Assembly (NCBI GenBank): GCA_025200525.1
Contig: CM045763.1
Span: 150,914,246-150,978,245 of the forward strand
Origin: Camellia lanceoleosa
Lineage: Eukaryota > Streptophyta > Magnoliopsida > Ericales > Theaceae
Length of the DNA stretch: 64,000 nt
Reading direction: 5' to 3'
In this document: positions 46,450 to 57,639 of the stretch, piece after piece
Position numbering within the stretch: the first letter of the stretch is position 1
Layout of the letters: every line of letters starts with the position of its first letter
Notes under the pieces: generated by a model
What the model saw: the letters and a program-made list of their open reading frames with translations, nothing else
What the model was told of the DNA's origin: nothing
Database searches by the model: none
Translations under genes and position numbers: made by a program

Positions 46450-47763
46450 TTTGAAGAATGGAAGACATTTGTCAGTTGCTCAGGAAATGAATCAATTGAG
46501 GGCGGCTACTCTACCAGTGAGCCACTGAACCTCCTTTACTATTCGGGGAGATTGCATTTCGATTAGGGCTTTAATCTGTTCCGGATTGGCCTCGATACCT
46601 CTATAGTTGACCATGAAACCCAAAAACTTACCAGATCCGACGCCAAAGACGCACTTTTCTGGGTTTAGTTTCATCTTATACTTGCGTAGGGTTTGGAAGG
46701 TCTCTCACAGGTCTGTTAGGTGATCGGCAGAGAGTCTGCTTTTGACGAGCATGTCATTGACGTAGACCTCCATGTTCTGGCCGATCTGATTCTTGAAAAT
46801 GGCATTAACCAGACGTTAATAAGTGGCCCCTGCATTCTTCAGACCAAATGGCATCACCCAGTAATGATAAGTTCCTCTGTCAGTAATGAAGGAGGTGTGT
46901 TCCTGGTCAGCTGTATGCATTAAGATTTGATTATAGGCAGAGAAAACATCTATGAAACTAAGCATCTGGTGGCCGGTCGTAGCGTCGACTAGTAGATCGA
47001 TTCGGGGAAGTGGGTAGCTATCCTTAAGACAGGCTCAGTTGAGGTCGAAGTAGTCGACGCAAAGTCTTCATTTGCTATTGCTTTTGCAGACCAAAATGAC
47101 GTTGGATAGCCATTTGGGGTAGTCTACATTTCGAATGAATTGGGTCTTTAACAACTTGTCTACCTCAAAGGCAATGAGGTTGTTACGTTCTGGATGGAAG
47201 ATGCCCTGCTTTTGGCGGAATGGTCGGAACTGGGGCTCAATACTAAGATGATGGATAATGAAAGAAAGGTCGATACCTGGCATGTCCGAATGAGTCCAAG
47301 CAAAGGCATCCTTATGCTCGACTAAGAGGGTCGTGAGGTCAGCCTTGGCCCAAGAAGACAACTGGCTGCCAATCTTAGCCGTTTTTGTTGAGTCGGTGGG
47401 ATCAATGGCTATTTCGACCAGTTCCTCCACTGGTTCGCCTCTAACTAGCTCTTTCTCATCTCGACCATCAAGACCTTCAATGATCATAGCCTCTTTCATC
47501 TTGACTTCCTTTAGCATGGTGACGTAGCACTCTCTAGCCACAGTCTGTTCCCCCCTCATTGTGTCGACCCCCTGGTCGGTAGGAAATTTCATGGCCAGAT
47601 AGTAGGTGGAGATAACAGCTTGGAGGGCGTTGAGAGCTATGTGTCCGAGTACAATGTTATAAGCAGAATGGCAGTCGACGATGAGAAAAGTGAGTAGTTT
47701 GGTGGACTGCTGTGGATATTCTCCGATGGTGATGGGGAGATTGATGGAGCCTATGGAGGTCAC
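46450..47763 (-). pseudogene. T3 protease end and reverse transcriptase
   Basis: The open minus frame 47763-47068 holds the end of protease (YNIVLGHIALNALQAVISTY, MKFPTDQG) and the RT start (DMPGIDLSFIIHHL, FEVDKLLKTQFIRNVDYPKW). It stops at 47068. The middle of RT is on the minus strand between 47067 and 46675 with several stops. It includes the stretch corresponding to MPFGLKNAGATYQRL (about 46850) and the polymerase DD region (about 46760-46790). The RT end is KCVFGVGSGKFLGFMVNYRG (about 46660-46600). Confidence 0.7.
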
Positions 47764-48104
47764 CCGATCGCTGGTGAAGCCAACTAGAGGGGTTTTGAGA
47801 GGTGATAATTTTTCTTCCCTAACCTTGAGTTAGCGGTAGGCGTGGTCCACCGCACGCAAGGCCGCCGGTAATGACCCTTATTTCACCTACCGAGGGGGGG
47901 AGAGAGAGAGAGGATCACCTTGAGCTCGGGATTGGTATTGGGGCTGGTCATCATTCCGCTCGGGTTGTGCTGGTCGTCGAGGGAAGTGCGTTGGCGGCTA
48001 TGGTGTGGGAGGCTAGTTCTAGGCCTCTGCAGGGGAAGGGCTGCTGTGAATCGGCTGAGACATCCTTGGCGAATCAGATCCTCGACCTAGTCCTTGAGGT
48101 TGAC

Positions 48105-49500
48105 TCATTCGTCAGTGTTATGGTCATGTTCTTGATGGAAGCTGCAGTACTTGGATTGATCTTGTCAGTTGGAGGGGGATCTAGATGGTTGAGGCCATTT
48201 CAGGTTATAGTCTTGTTGAATTTGGTTCAAAACTTGCTCCATGGGTGAATTAAGGGGGGTGTATCGTTCGAACCGACCAGGGAAGCGGGTTGGGGCCGGT
48301 TGGTCCGAGTGTTTAAGTCAATCTGGATATGATGGAGATCAGTACGAATATTGTGAGGATCGGGCGGGGCTTTGGATATGGAGTCTCGGCGGGCTGCCAT
48401 AGAGTCTTCGGCATTCATGTACTTTTGGGCTTTGGCGAGAAAAGAGGCCATGGTGGTAGGGAGATTTTTGGATAGGGAGAAAAGAAAATTGGCCGAGCAC
48501 AAACTGGCCATAAAGGCTGTGAGAATGACCTTGTCATCGTTTTCCTCCACTTATAGGGCTTTGGTGTTGAAGCGGGCGACATAGCTGCATAACGATTCCC
48601 TTTTTGTTTGCCAAATGTTTAGTAGTTGGGTGGCTGGCTGCCGTTGTCGCTAAGCACCAATGAAATGGCTTAAGAAGGATTCGCTGAGCTAGCGAAACAA
48701 AGTGACTAAGTTTGGGGGGAGCTGACTAAACCAAAGGCGCACCGACTCCTTTAACGTGACAGGGAAGGTGTGCCACATGATTTCATCTGGAAAGGCATGT
48801 AAGATCATGAGTGTCTAATATGCTTCTACGTGGTCGACGGGATCGGTAGTACCATTGAAGGTGTTGATCGATGGCATTTTGAACTTGGGAGGGAAAGCTT
48901 TATCCCTGATGGAAGCAGTAAAGGAGAGTTGACGGTGGAAGAAGTCTTGTGCTGCATGTTCTGCATAACCCTCTGTAGTTGGAGTTTCATGGCCTGTAGT
49001 TCTTCATCCCAGACGGGAGCATTATCCCCACAAATAAGGATCGGGGGTTGAACACTTTTAGCCCCACCTTCATGGGTGGCTGTATGGTGTGGTAAAGGGT
49101 GATCATGGAAAGGCGGTGGCTTATCCTGACGAGGCTGCGAGCCTGACGGGAAGGGTGCAGACCGTCAAGATTCGACGGTTGAGGCCGCGGGACGAATGGT
49201 GGAAATGTTCCTTGAGGCACGTGTGGTAGGAATTGATGGTGATAGTGGGCTTGTTTCGGGTGCGGAGGAACTATTGGCGGTGGTGGAGGAGAGATAGGCA
49301 GGTCACGTTGGAGTAAGGCATTGATCAGGGTTTGGTTTTGCTCGGTCAGTCAATTGATGCTGTTGGTGAGTTCTTCGAAATATGGAGGTGGGTTATTTGA
49401 GTTGGAAGGCTAAGCTTCGGAGTTAGCAGCGTTATGTTGGAAAGCCATGGATCTAGTCATGACCATCCACCCTAATGCAGGGGGTGGATAATTACGGCGT
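48105..49500 (-). pseudogene. T3 gag, heavily degraded
   Basis: On the minus strand, fragments of Gag are seen: KVILTAFMASLCSANFLFSL (about 48530), FLAKAQKYMNAEDSMAA (about 48430) and a zinc-knuckle-like YCSFHQEHDHNTDE (about 48150-48108). In the knuckle the last Cys codon appears changed to TGA (48105-48107). The start near 49500 is uncertain. The element needs this protein for particles, so it is non-functional as written. Confidence 0.55.
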
Positions 49501-49543
49501 TCCTTCCGGAGACAATGAACATAACTGTCTTTCCGAAATGGTG

Positions 49544-49562
49544 TTTCCACAGACGGCACCAA
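49544..49562 (-). other. Primer-binding site of T3
   Basis: On the minus strand TTGGTGCCGTCTGTGGAAA lies one base after the 5' LTR. It resembles the T1 site (TGGCGCCGTCTGTGGG) with a C-to-T change. Confidence 0.75.
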
Positions 49563-49563
49563 C

Positions 49564-50090
49564 TGATGATGCGATAATTCCAACAAAGGGTGGGTCGGAC
49601 TGATCTACACTTCTAACGGGTTTGCTGGTCTTGAAGCCCACATGATTTGCCTGCAAAAAGGTCTAAAGGGGGTGGTAATCCCCCGGCAGACCCTTCGACG
49701 ACCGAGTTAGAATAGGACCTTTTCTTTGCATTTCGGAAGCTTTCTTATATTCTTTGCTCATCATTTCCTTATCTTTTCCATCCTATCTTGTTGGCCGAAA
49801 GTCTATATTTTAGCTTGCGTCGTTCATGGCGAGTCTGCATCCTCCGGCGTGGAGGGGTTGTCGCATTTAATGCTGCCAGAGCCTCATTAATGGCTGATGC
49901 GTGGGTGCAATAACTTTGCAGGATCTTTGTCTGCCTACATGGCTAATTCCCTGCCCGACACTTGTTTGAATGCTATTGGTCCTGGTCCATCATTGGTTTC
50001 TCATAGCTGTTGGGCTTTAATATCCATGCCGTGGGCTGGGCCTTGTGTCCAGACCGTGGGCTGGACTCTCTTGGAGGCCCATCAATATCA
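49564..50090 (-). repeat. 5' LTR of T3
   Basis: 527 bp, partner of 39127-39694, with plus-strand start TGATGATGCGATAATTCC and end CATCAATATCA. It lacks about 40 bases present near 39280-39322 of the other copy. Confidence 0.85.
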
Positions 50091-50294
50091 AATTGAACAT
50101 AATGTTGCCACAAATTGCAAATTCAGTTATTTGCTTCTTTCCGGCTACTGAATCGCTCCAAATACTCTCTTTAAGAACTAATAACCAGTGAAGTAAAAAA
50201 ATTAAAGCTACTACCCAAAAAATTTCTCAATAATTTTATCCAGAATGAAATAAGTGTGGTTGAGATTCAATTGGTGTATTGTGAGGTCACGCAC
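50091..50294. repeat. Right copy of the 0.2 kb duplication flanking T3
   Basis: It matches 38921-39126 from the first base after the LTR. It ends at GTGAGGTCACGCAC, after which the left copy passes into the LTR and this one into unique sequence. Confidence 0.85.
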
Positions 50295-51694
50295 AAAATG
50301 AATCTAGACCACATATTTGATATTTGTGTAAAATTCTGGGTATGCAATGATGTGAATTAAAAGGTTTTAACATAAACAATCACAGAATTCCAGAGATAAT
50401 AGCTCAGTGAAGTTATTTATCAAAACCACAGATTTTCTGGGCCACCATAGAAAGCATGCTCACCTTCTGAGGTCAATTAGGGAATAATCAATCTCTGCTA
50501 TGACTATTGCCTCATCATGCTCTGTTGTTGCAATGACTTCTCAAAACTGCCATGTTCATTTCGTTTTTAGTGCTTTGGTAATTGTTTGCATTCATAAATC
50601 ATGAATAGAAATACTTTTATGATGCTCAAAACTTGCTTAGCTCACAATTGGGAAGGCAACAAAGAGATATCACCACCAGCATATAACATATAAATAATAA
50701 CAATTATAGACTCACCGGTCCAACAAGGGTCGAGTGTCCCCAAGCCACATAACCAGCACCACTATCTCGAGCTGGTGAACAAGTCGCCACAAATAACTAG
50801 GGAGTTCCAAATCAACAACAATCTTCTCTTCAAATCTTTAAATGTTCAAAAGTTTTAGACATAAACATAAAATTTTGTTCATGGAATTCTCAAATAAATT
50901 TGAAATTTTCCTAAATTTTATTAATTATATTTCTTCATTAATTGCATTTATTATTTTGAAGTGTGGTAGATGAAAAGGAAACCAGGTTTCATTTATTGCC
51001 ATTAAGTGATAAATAAATAAATGAATAAATCATATTTCATAAAATGTCAAAGATTATAATAAAATGTATAAAATTCATATTTATTTTGTATATTTTTTCT
51101 TATATTCTATCATATAAATTTCATATTTATTTTAGACCTTTTTTAAATTTATTATAACTTATTCTTTTAAATTTACATGTTACTTGAAGAGCAGGTTTAG
51201 TGTATTTTGTTAATACTTGAATGATAAGTATAGTTATGTGGAATAGTAAATATAATTATATCAAATAGTAAGTGTACTTAGTTATTGTGATAAGTTAAAA
51301 AAAACTATTTTTTAGCTTCAAAACCATTGAATACTATCTCATTTTTTACTAAACTATCTAGATTTCTTAACTTAATTTTAATTATTATCAATCAATAATT
51401 AGATTTATTTATTTTTAGATCTAATGGTTCAAATTTATTCATGTATGGTACACGAAAATCACTTTTATATACCATAGAAATTTCCGCCTCACCATGTATC
51501 AGTAACTAACTAAAATATATTGTTACAATGTAACCCACTCAGACACGCTTACACCTATACATTCATATTTTCTAAATTGCCTCTGAGTCCTCTGTTTTAT
51601 TAGGAAGAATTTGCGACCTTAAATTTTTAGCTGACCTTACAAGAATCGAGATCTCGGCCTTAACCCGGACCTTTCCCCACCCCAGCAGCGTTTT
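50295..51694. other. AT-rich unique sequence, no gene recognised
   Basis: Includes blocks with exon-like composition near 50420-50500 (for example a minus-strand donor-like GAAGGTGAGC at about 50458-50467) but no frame or domain. The rest is AT-rich. Confidence 0.4.
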
Positions 51695-51858
51695 TTTTTT
51701 TTTTTTTTCGTCTTGCTTTCTCTCTCTTCTCGTTCGCCGCCATCGTCCTTCGCCGTCGCGCAGAGGAGGCTACGAGCCTGGCTGTCAGCTCAGCTGCCGC
51801 CTCCGCCTCCTCCTCCTCCTCCTCCTCCTCCTCCTCCTCCCCCAGTGGTTATGGCCCC
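51695..51858. other. GC-rich, pyrimidine-rich stretch with CCT microsatellite, cut by the LARD
   Basis: A poly-T run (about 51690-51708), a CT-rich run, CG-rich sequence and about 14 CCT repeats (51799-51841) end at GGCCCC, where the LARD begins. After the LARD, 61051-61135 resumes with CCCCCTCCAG and CT-rich sequence. The two sides were probably one leader-like stretch before insertion. A minus-strand ATG at 51741-51743 (MAANEKREKARRKK) opens only about 36 codons. Confidence 0.45.
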
Positions 51859-54800
51859 TGTCACGCCCCAAACCCGCCCCTAAAAGTTTGGGCATGACCC
51901 ATTCGAAAACAGACACTAAACCTGTTATACATATCATATGGGGCCTGAACGGAAGCATCCAATAATATAAAATACATAAAATAACAACCATTGAGCTATT
52001 CCTAACATGCCAGGATCTCAACTTCACACTGAACATTATACAAAAAGTTTACACACATATGCCTCGACTCATTTCTACAAATAGGCGTATAACAAAAATA
52101 TTAATGAAAAAGAATTAAATACAATCAACTATCAACAAAGGCCCAGTGTAAATCGGCACTAAACAAGACTGCATGATGCACGGCTTGGTGGTGCTGGACA
52201 CATTAATGTTGACAAGAGGAACACAAGTCTTAAAGGTTAGGATTGATCTCTGGTTGGTTACCTACAAGAGATGACAAAATATAGAATGAGCGAACTCGGT
52301 GAATAATAGTACATAAATAATGTGATATTTAACTGAATAACCAAAGCGTGTAATCAGAGATACATATGATTAACTACATGCCGTGATTATTTCCAAAATA
52401 GCCATAGTCCAATTTCATATGAGAATGGCTTTAAGCCCGGTTTATCTGAAACGACCATAGGCCTACAGATGTAGAACGACCATGGGTCCAGAATAACAGT
52501 AATAACAGAAACAACGGAAATAGCAGAAATAACAGAAATCACGGAAATAACAGAACGCATAAGCGTGGTAACAGAAATAACAGATGTATGGACTCAAGAG
52601 GTGGCTCGTACGGATTCTAGAGGTGGCTCCCACCAAAGTGTAGCACTTCGTTCCGTACAGCACTTTGTTCCATACCAGAAAATATTCATATCTGAAACAT
52701 AGTCTTATCAGAAACAGAGTCTTATGCATTTCCAGATTTCAAACCATTTTCGTAATCATTTTCGTAATCATTTCCATATTCAGATTTTGCATACGATTAT
52801 ATGTGGTACACCCATTAGCCATCAGATCAGGTAGGTCCGAAGACCACAACAGGTAGGTCCGAAGACCACAACAGGTAGGTCTAAAGACCACAACAGGTAG
52901 GTCCGAAGACCACAACAGGTAGGTCCAAAGACCACAACAGGTAGGTCCAAAGACCACAAAGTTGATACCAACAGCCACGGTATTGTTACCCCCGGGCGAG
53001 GGCCATCCGGACTAAGGGTGCCACAAATACTTTTTAGAAACTGGATATTCGTTCGTTCATTTTCAACATATCATAGCCTTTCAAGAATCAATCATTTCAT
53101 TTCATGGTATACTGAAAACATATAACTTAAGTTTACAGAACGTTGCTGATAACTGAATGGTAACATTAATTATCAATAGCAAACAAAACATATGGTACAA
53201 TGTTTCCTTATGGTTCTTTGTACATAGATATACTTGTTTCGTAATTAGCAGAATCTTAACATTACCTACAATCCGAAGGTAAATCAGACCAATTCATAAA
53301 TCAACTTCACAGTGTTAATAGTTGTATGCAATTCTTATCTAAGTATAGGTAATTCTTAGGATGGTACATTGACAATAATCGATAGCCATAACCCAAAAAA
53401 TCTGAATAAGTTGAGAATCATACCGTGTGAGATCAGTCTTTTAACGTTCACCTCAATTCTCAAACTACAGATAGGTCAACACAATATCTCACGGAGGTTT
53501 GTTTATCAATAACAATAATGACTAACGGAAACAAACTTAAGGTTGAGGTACTGTTACTCACGGTGTTTGGTACTGTTTGATGCCTTACCGTTGTCCCTAC
53601 ACAATTTGTAATACACAAAGAAATCGGATCACAAAACTTATTTTGTTCTTAATTAATTCTCTTTATCCAAATTACACATCACTTTGCACTTCCACATAAT
53701 TCAAACTAAATCTTTGAATCTCATTTCAACACTCCACAATTGAGTTCATGTCATCCAGATTCTTACTAAATCAATTCCCTAATTTTTCCTTTACATTATT
53801 ACATGAATTCCAACATAATTCAAACACAACTTATTATGATCCCACACAATTCAATTCAGCATTATTAACATAACTTAACATAATCAACGCAATCCCACAT
53901 ATTCGTCACCATCCACTAGAATCCATATTATTTAATTCAATGCCACCAAATATAATTCAACATAATTCAAAGCAAGTTGCCAAAGCTCATTTCAACATTT
54001 CATAGTCAAGTTTACATCATCCACCTCATCAACAAATCTTTTCCCCAATTTCCTTTCTCATTAAAACATGATTTACAATACTCCCAACAAAGTTCATTCG
54101 CCAATTTTAAACATTATTTTCAAACATTTCCAATTTCTAATTAAACTTGAACACATATAATTCAATACCTCAATTTCATTATTCTATTTTCAATTTGGGC
54201 CAAATCCTTGATTACCATCCTTAATCAACCTAGGGTTTCAAGAAATTTCAAATAAAATTCAACCTTATGAACCCATCACTCTTTGTTCCAATTTTCTCAT
54301 TGATTAAACACCTAAGATTCATAATCCAACATTTAAACCCATTAATTGAACTTCCAATATCTTCAAACCATAAAACCCCAAATCACATAATTTACTCTAT
54401 ATGCTCAAAATTGCAAATTTGTACATGAATACCATAGAAATACCATAACCCTATCTCTTAATGTAAGTATTGAAGAGTATTAGAACCCTTACCTCAAGAA
54501 TCAACAAAGGAGCAAGCTTGAGGAGAACCTTTCGCAAATCCAAGTTCCAATCGGTTACAAACATTGATCTTTCCGTATTCTCCATTCTTGATGCAAAAAC
54601 CATGGTGGATTGTTGTTCAAAATAGAAATCAAGGTTTTGAGGCTAGGGTTTCAAGGGAAGAAGAGGAAAGAAGAGAGGGGAAAGAAAAATGTCAAGAAAT
54701 GGTCCAAAATCTTATTTTTAACGCTGCTGTCCCGTAATTCCCGCTCGAGCGGACTGATTCCCGCTCGAGCGGACCTGCCCTCAGCACAGATTTCGAAACT

Positions 54801-55297
54801 TTAAACAGGTATAACTCTTCCATCCGGACTCCGTTTTAGGTCGTTCTTGTGTCCAAATTGAAGCCCCGGAAATAAGCTTTCCAATGGTTCTAACCTCACA
54901 TCCAAATTCAAAGTGTGGAAAAAGAAAAGGGCAAAAGAGTGATGGCTGATCGTAAGGCAACTATCCGAATTAAATTCCTTGGTCAAATCTTACTTTACCA
55001 TCATATTACCACCTCAACCAAAATCCCAAAATAGAATAAAAACGTTCCAAATACACTAATACGATGTCAAAAATGAGCCCACATGCCTCAGAAATACAAC
55101 TCATCCCAGAGACCCGCTCGAGCGCTCAACATTGCGCTCGAGCGAACTAACAAACATGTCCGCTCGGCCACTTCTCGCCGGCGTAAAATCACCACTCCCG
55201 GATCTTCAAGATCGCTGCAAAATTACTGGAACCCCCAAAAGCCTGCTCGAGCGTCAACTCTTCCGCTCGTGCGGAGGGTAAAATTTCGTTCGTCACA
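51859..55297 (-). repeat. 3' LTR of the LARD
   Basis: 3439 bp. It contains the shared 95 bp module (52583-52680), a 22 bp hairpin repeat (52829-52960), long AT-rich sequence identical to the other LTR (53600-54600), the module shared with 27905-28210 (54808-54925) and CTCGAGCG palindromes (54740-55270). Confidence 0.85.
52829..52960. repeat. 22 bp tandem repeat, six copies, hairpin unit
   Basis: Unit GGTAGGTCCGAAGACCACAA plus CA. GGTC and GACC pair around CGAA or CAAA. The same array is at 58594-58720 in the other LTR, with units altered by small losses. A single related motif (GGTCTTAAAGACC) is in the LTR at 1-3804. Confidence 0.8.
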
Positions 55298-57639
55298 CCC
55301 TTCCTCCTTAAAAAGAATTTCGTCCTCGAAATTGAAGAAAACCAAATAGAAGACAAATCAAACACAACCAGAAAACCACACTTGATATAGGAAGGGATCA
55401 CAAATACGTCGATCAACATACACGTGTCAGAATTTCAACGGCAAAGAGCCCTTTATAATCCCAAAGTCCATAACAATTTCGCAATTAACAGCTAAGTGGA
55501 CCACGTCTAGTGGATGCCCAAACCTCAATTTCAATTACCTTTCCCCAATAGTTCAAAAAATTCCCATTAACACCAAAGCTTCATCTCCTTATTCACAATT
55601 CTCGTATATTTCAATTTATTGACTCAAAGGTCATATCTTCCAAATACTTCCAAATACTATAACAACTTAAGAACATTCAGAAATGGGTTTACTCAAGTAT
55701 TCCACATGTAACTCATAAGCTATCATACCTAGTTCAACCTCTTTAGGTTCACGACCAAGTTCTAAATCAATGACTTTGGGTCCCTTTGCTCACTATCGAA
55801 TTAAACTTATTAGGCCAAAAGCAGTTTCTAACAGACTCCAAATAACAACTCAACTCACATATTACAGTATGGTATGACCATTTAAAATCCATATTCACTT
55901 GGAAGATCTTAAAGTCAATATCATGACATCAAGCACATAATACATTTATCATAACATTTGAATATGTTCAGAGGCAGTATTCAAAAACTTATTGGACCTC
56001 TCAAGAATATCAGACAATGGAATATTTTCCCATAGCAGCAAGCTTATTTAAACTTTGTCAGAAAATCTGTCATATCTTGGTCATTCAAATTTTCGTACAT
56101 TTAGGGGAATTTATCCAGAAAACTTATCATATCATAAACTTGTCAGAAATTCGTAGCATTTTTGTCACTTCAGAAAACATTTATCATATCAAACATTTCG
56201 TAACCCGAACTATGAATTTCCTTAAACATTGAATAGCATAGTTTAGTTAGAATCATTTATGTCAAATCAGTTCATCAGTTATAACAGCATCACAACTAGC
56301 GTTATATACTTTGACTGAAGCACAAGGTACAAATCTGTAGAAGCATATGAGTGATTACATTATATAATTATTTCCATTACAGTCATGGATCTAGTTTCCT
56401 TAGTAGAGTAACTTTAAGCCCAACATGTATCGGTAATCATAACTCCACAGATACAAAACGGCCATAAGCCCATAAATATATACATATGTAATTGCAGAAC
56501 GCAGAAGAGTAGTTCAATACCATTGTATTTTCAGAACGGCCTTAGGCCCGGAAATACTGAATGGCCCTCGGCCCAGAATATTACAGAATAAGTTACTAAA
56601 TGCACACAGACTTATATCACGGAAAAGATTCTCAATCTTAAATCCTTAATACACAGAGGCAGAATTCTAATTCTTGTAGTAACTTATTAGAGTACCACTC
56701 ATTTTGGTTTGATGTCAAATTAGTCAGTAATTATCTATTATTTTGCAAGTGTCATATGGATGAACACGTATTGTAGGCGGGATTCCTCATGTCATTGGAC
56801 TATTACTTAGAAAAAGTCCCAATTACAGATTGCAGATTATCCATATACAGAGCAAATTACAGATTACGGATTTCAGATTTCAATCACAGATTCTGAGAGG
56901 TCGAGAATCTGAGAGTACAGTACAGAGTATAAATTCCCATAATCCAATTGCAATTACGCATAAACCATACTCATTAGACACCATCAATAATTTCCTATCA
57001 GAAGTCGTCAGTAATTTCAGAACGACTTATGGTCTAGTATTACTGCTATTACAGGACGGCCTATTGGCCCAGAATAATCAGAACGACCTTTCGGTCCAGA
57101 ACAGCCTTTCGGCCTATTGAAATCGTCAACAAGAACTCACTTATTACATAAAACACATCTTATCAAAATGTTCCAATCTGATGGCTTCTCGAATTATTGA
57201 TCTAAACATTGTTATTCTGACAAGGGAGACATAACAAACCATAAGGTAACACACACATATAACATTTCTTTTAATCTTAGATATATCCAATACTTAAAAT
57301 TTAATCAATTTCCTCAAATCTAACCATTTATATATAAACTAACTTACCGATCAGTTCAAATTCTTACCACACTTCTGCAGTGCAACATTGTTAACTTGAT
57401 CTCATTTGCATGTCTTGCTTTACGCACCAATCTATATAAGATAACAGAGGTGAGAAAAGAATATGCAACAGACATAGGTTATAATCATCAGAAGGAACAG
57501 ACACAACATATACATTTAACGTTGCCATCAATCTTTTCATGTCCTCTCAGAATGTTATGCATGACGCCTAAGTCTTGCTAGACATCCTAAAGCTCAATGG
57601 ATTCGTGTGTGGGATGGCAACTCGTGCTCTGATACCACC
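55298..57639 (-). other. Interior of the LARD, non-coding
   Basis: 2342 bp without gag or pol domains. Near 56530-56580 and 57030-57120 short units of GAACGGCC and TTTCGGCC recur. Frames such as 56830-57120 (96 codons, plus strand) show no domain and run across these units. The primer site is at 57624-57637 and the purine tract at 55298-55312. Confidence 0.7.
57626..57637 (-). other. Primer-binding site of the LARD, initiator Met tRNA
   Basis: Minus-strand TGGTATCAGAGC is an exact 12-base match to the usual plant initiator-Met primer site. It lies two bases from the LTR end. Confidence 0.85.

Larger units (their letters stand above)
39127..50090 (-). mobile_element. Element T3: Tat-type gypsy retrotransposon, minus strand
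   Basis: LTRs lie at 49564-50090 (5') and 39127-39694 (3'). On the minus strand the order is a primer site TTGGTGCCGTCTGTGG, gag, protease, RT, RNase H, second RNase H, integrase, then a tandem array. On the plus strand lies an antisense gene and a second array. LTRs diverge by an estimated 8-12% and include indels, so T3 is older than T1. All coding parts carry stops or shifts. The protein motifs differ clearly from T1 and T2, so it is a separate family within or near the Tat lineage. Confidence 0.85.

Noticed and set aside
47871..48248. 125-codon plus frame in T3
   Set aside because: It is opposite to the gag zinc-knuckle and protease region, away from the antisense gene, and has no domain.
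51785..52036. Minus frame with a long Arg run
   Set aside because: The Arg run is the CCT microsatellite and the rest is LARD LTR. The frame exists only across the insertion junction.
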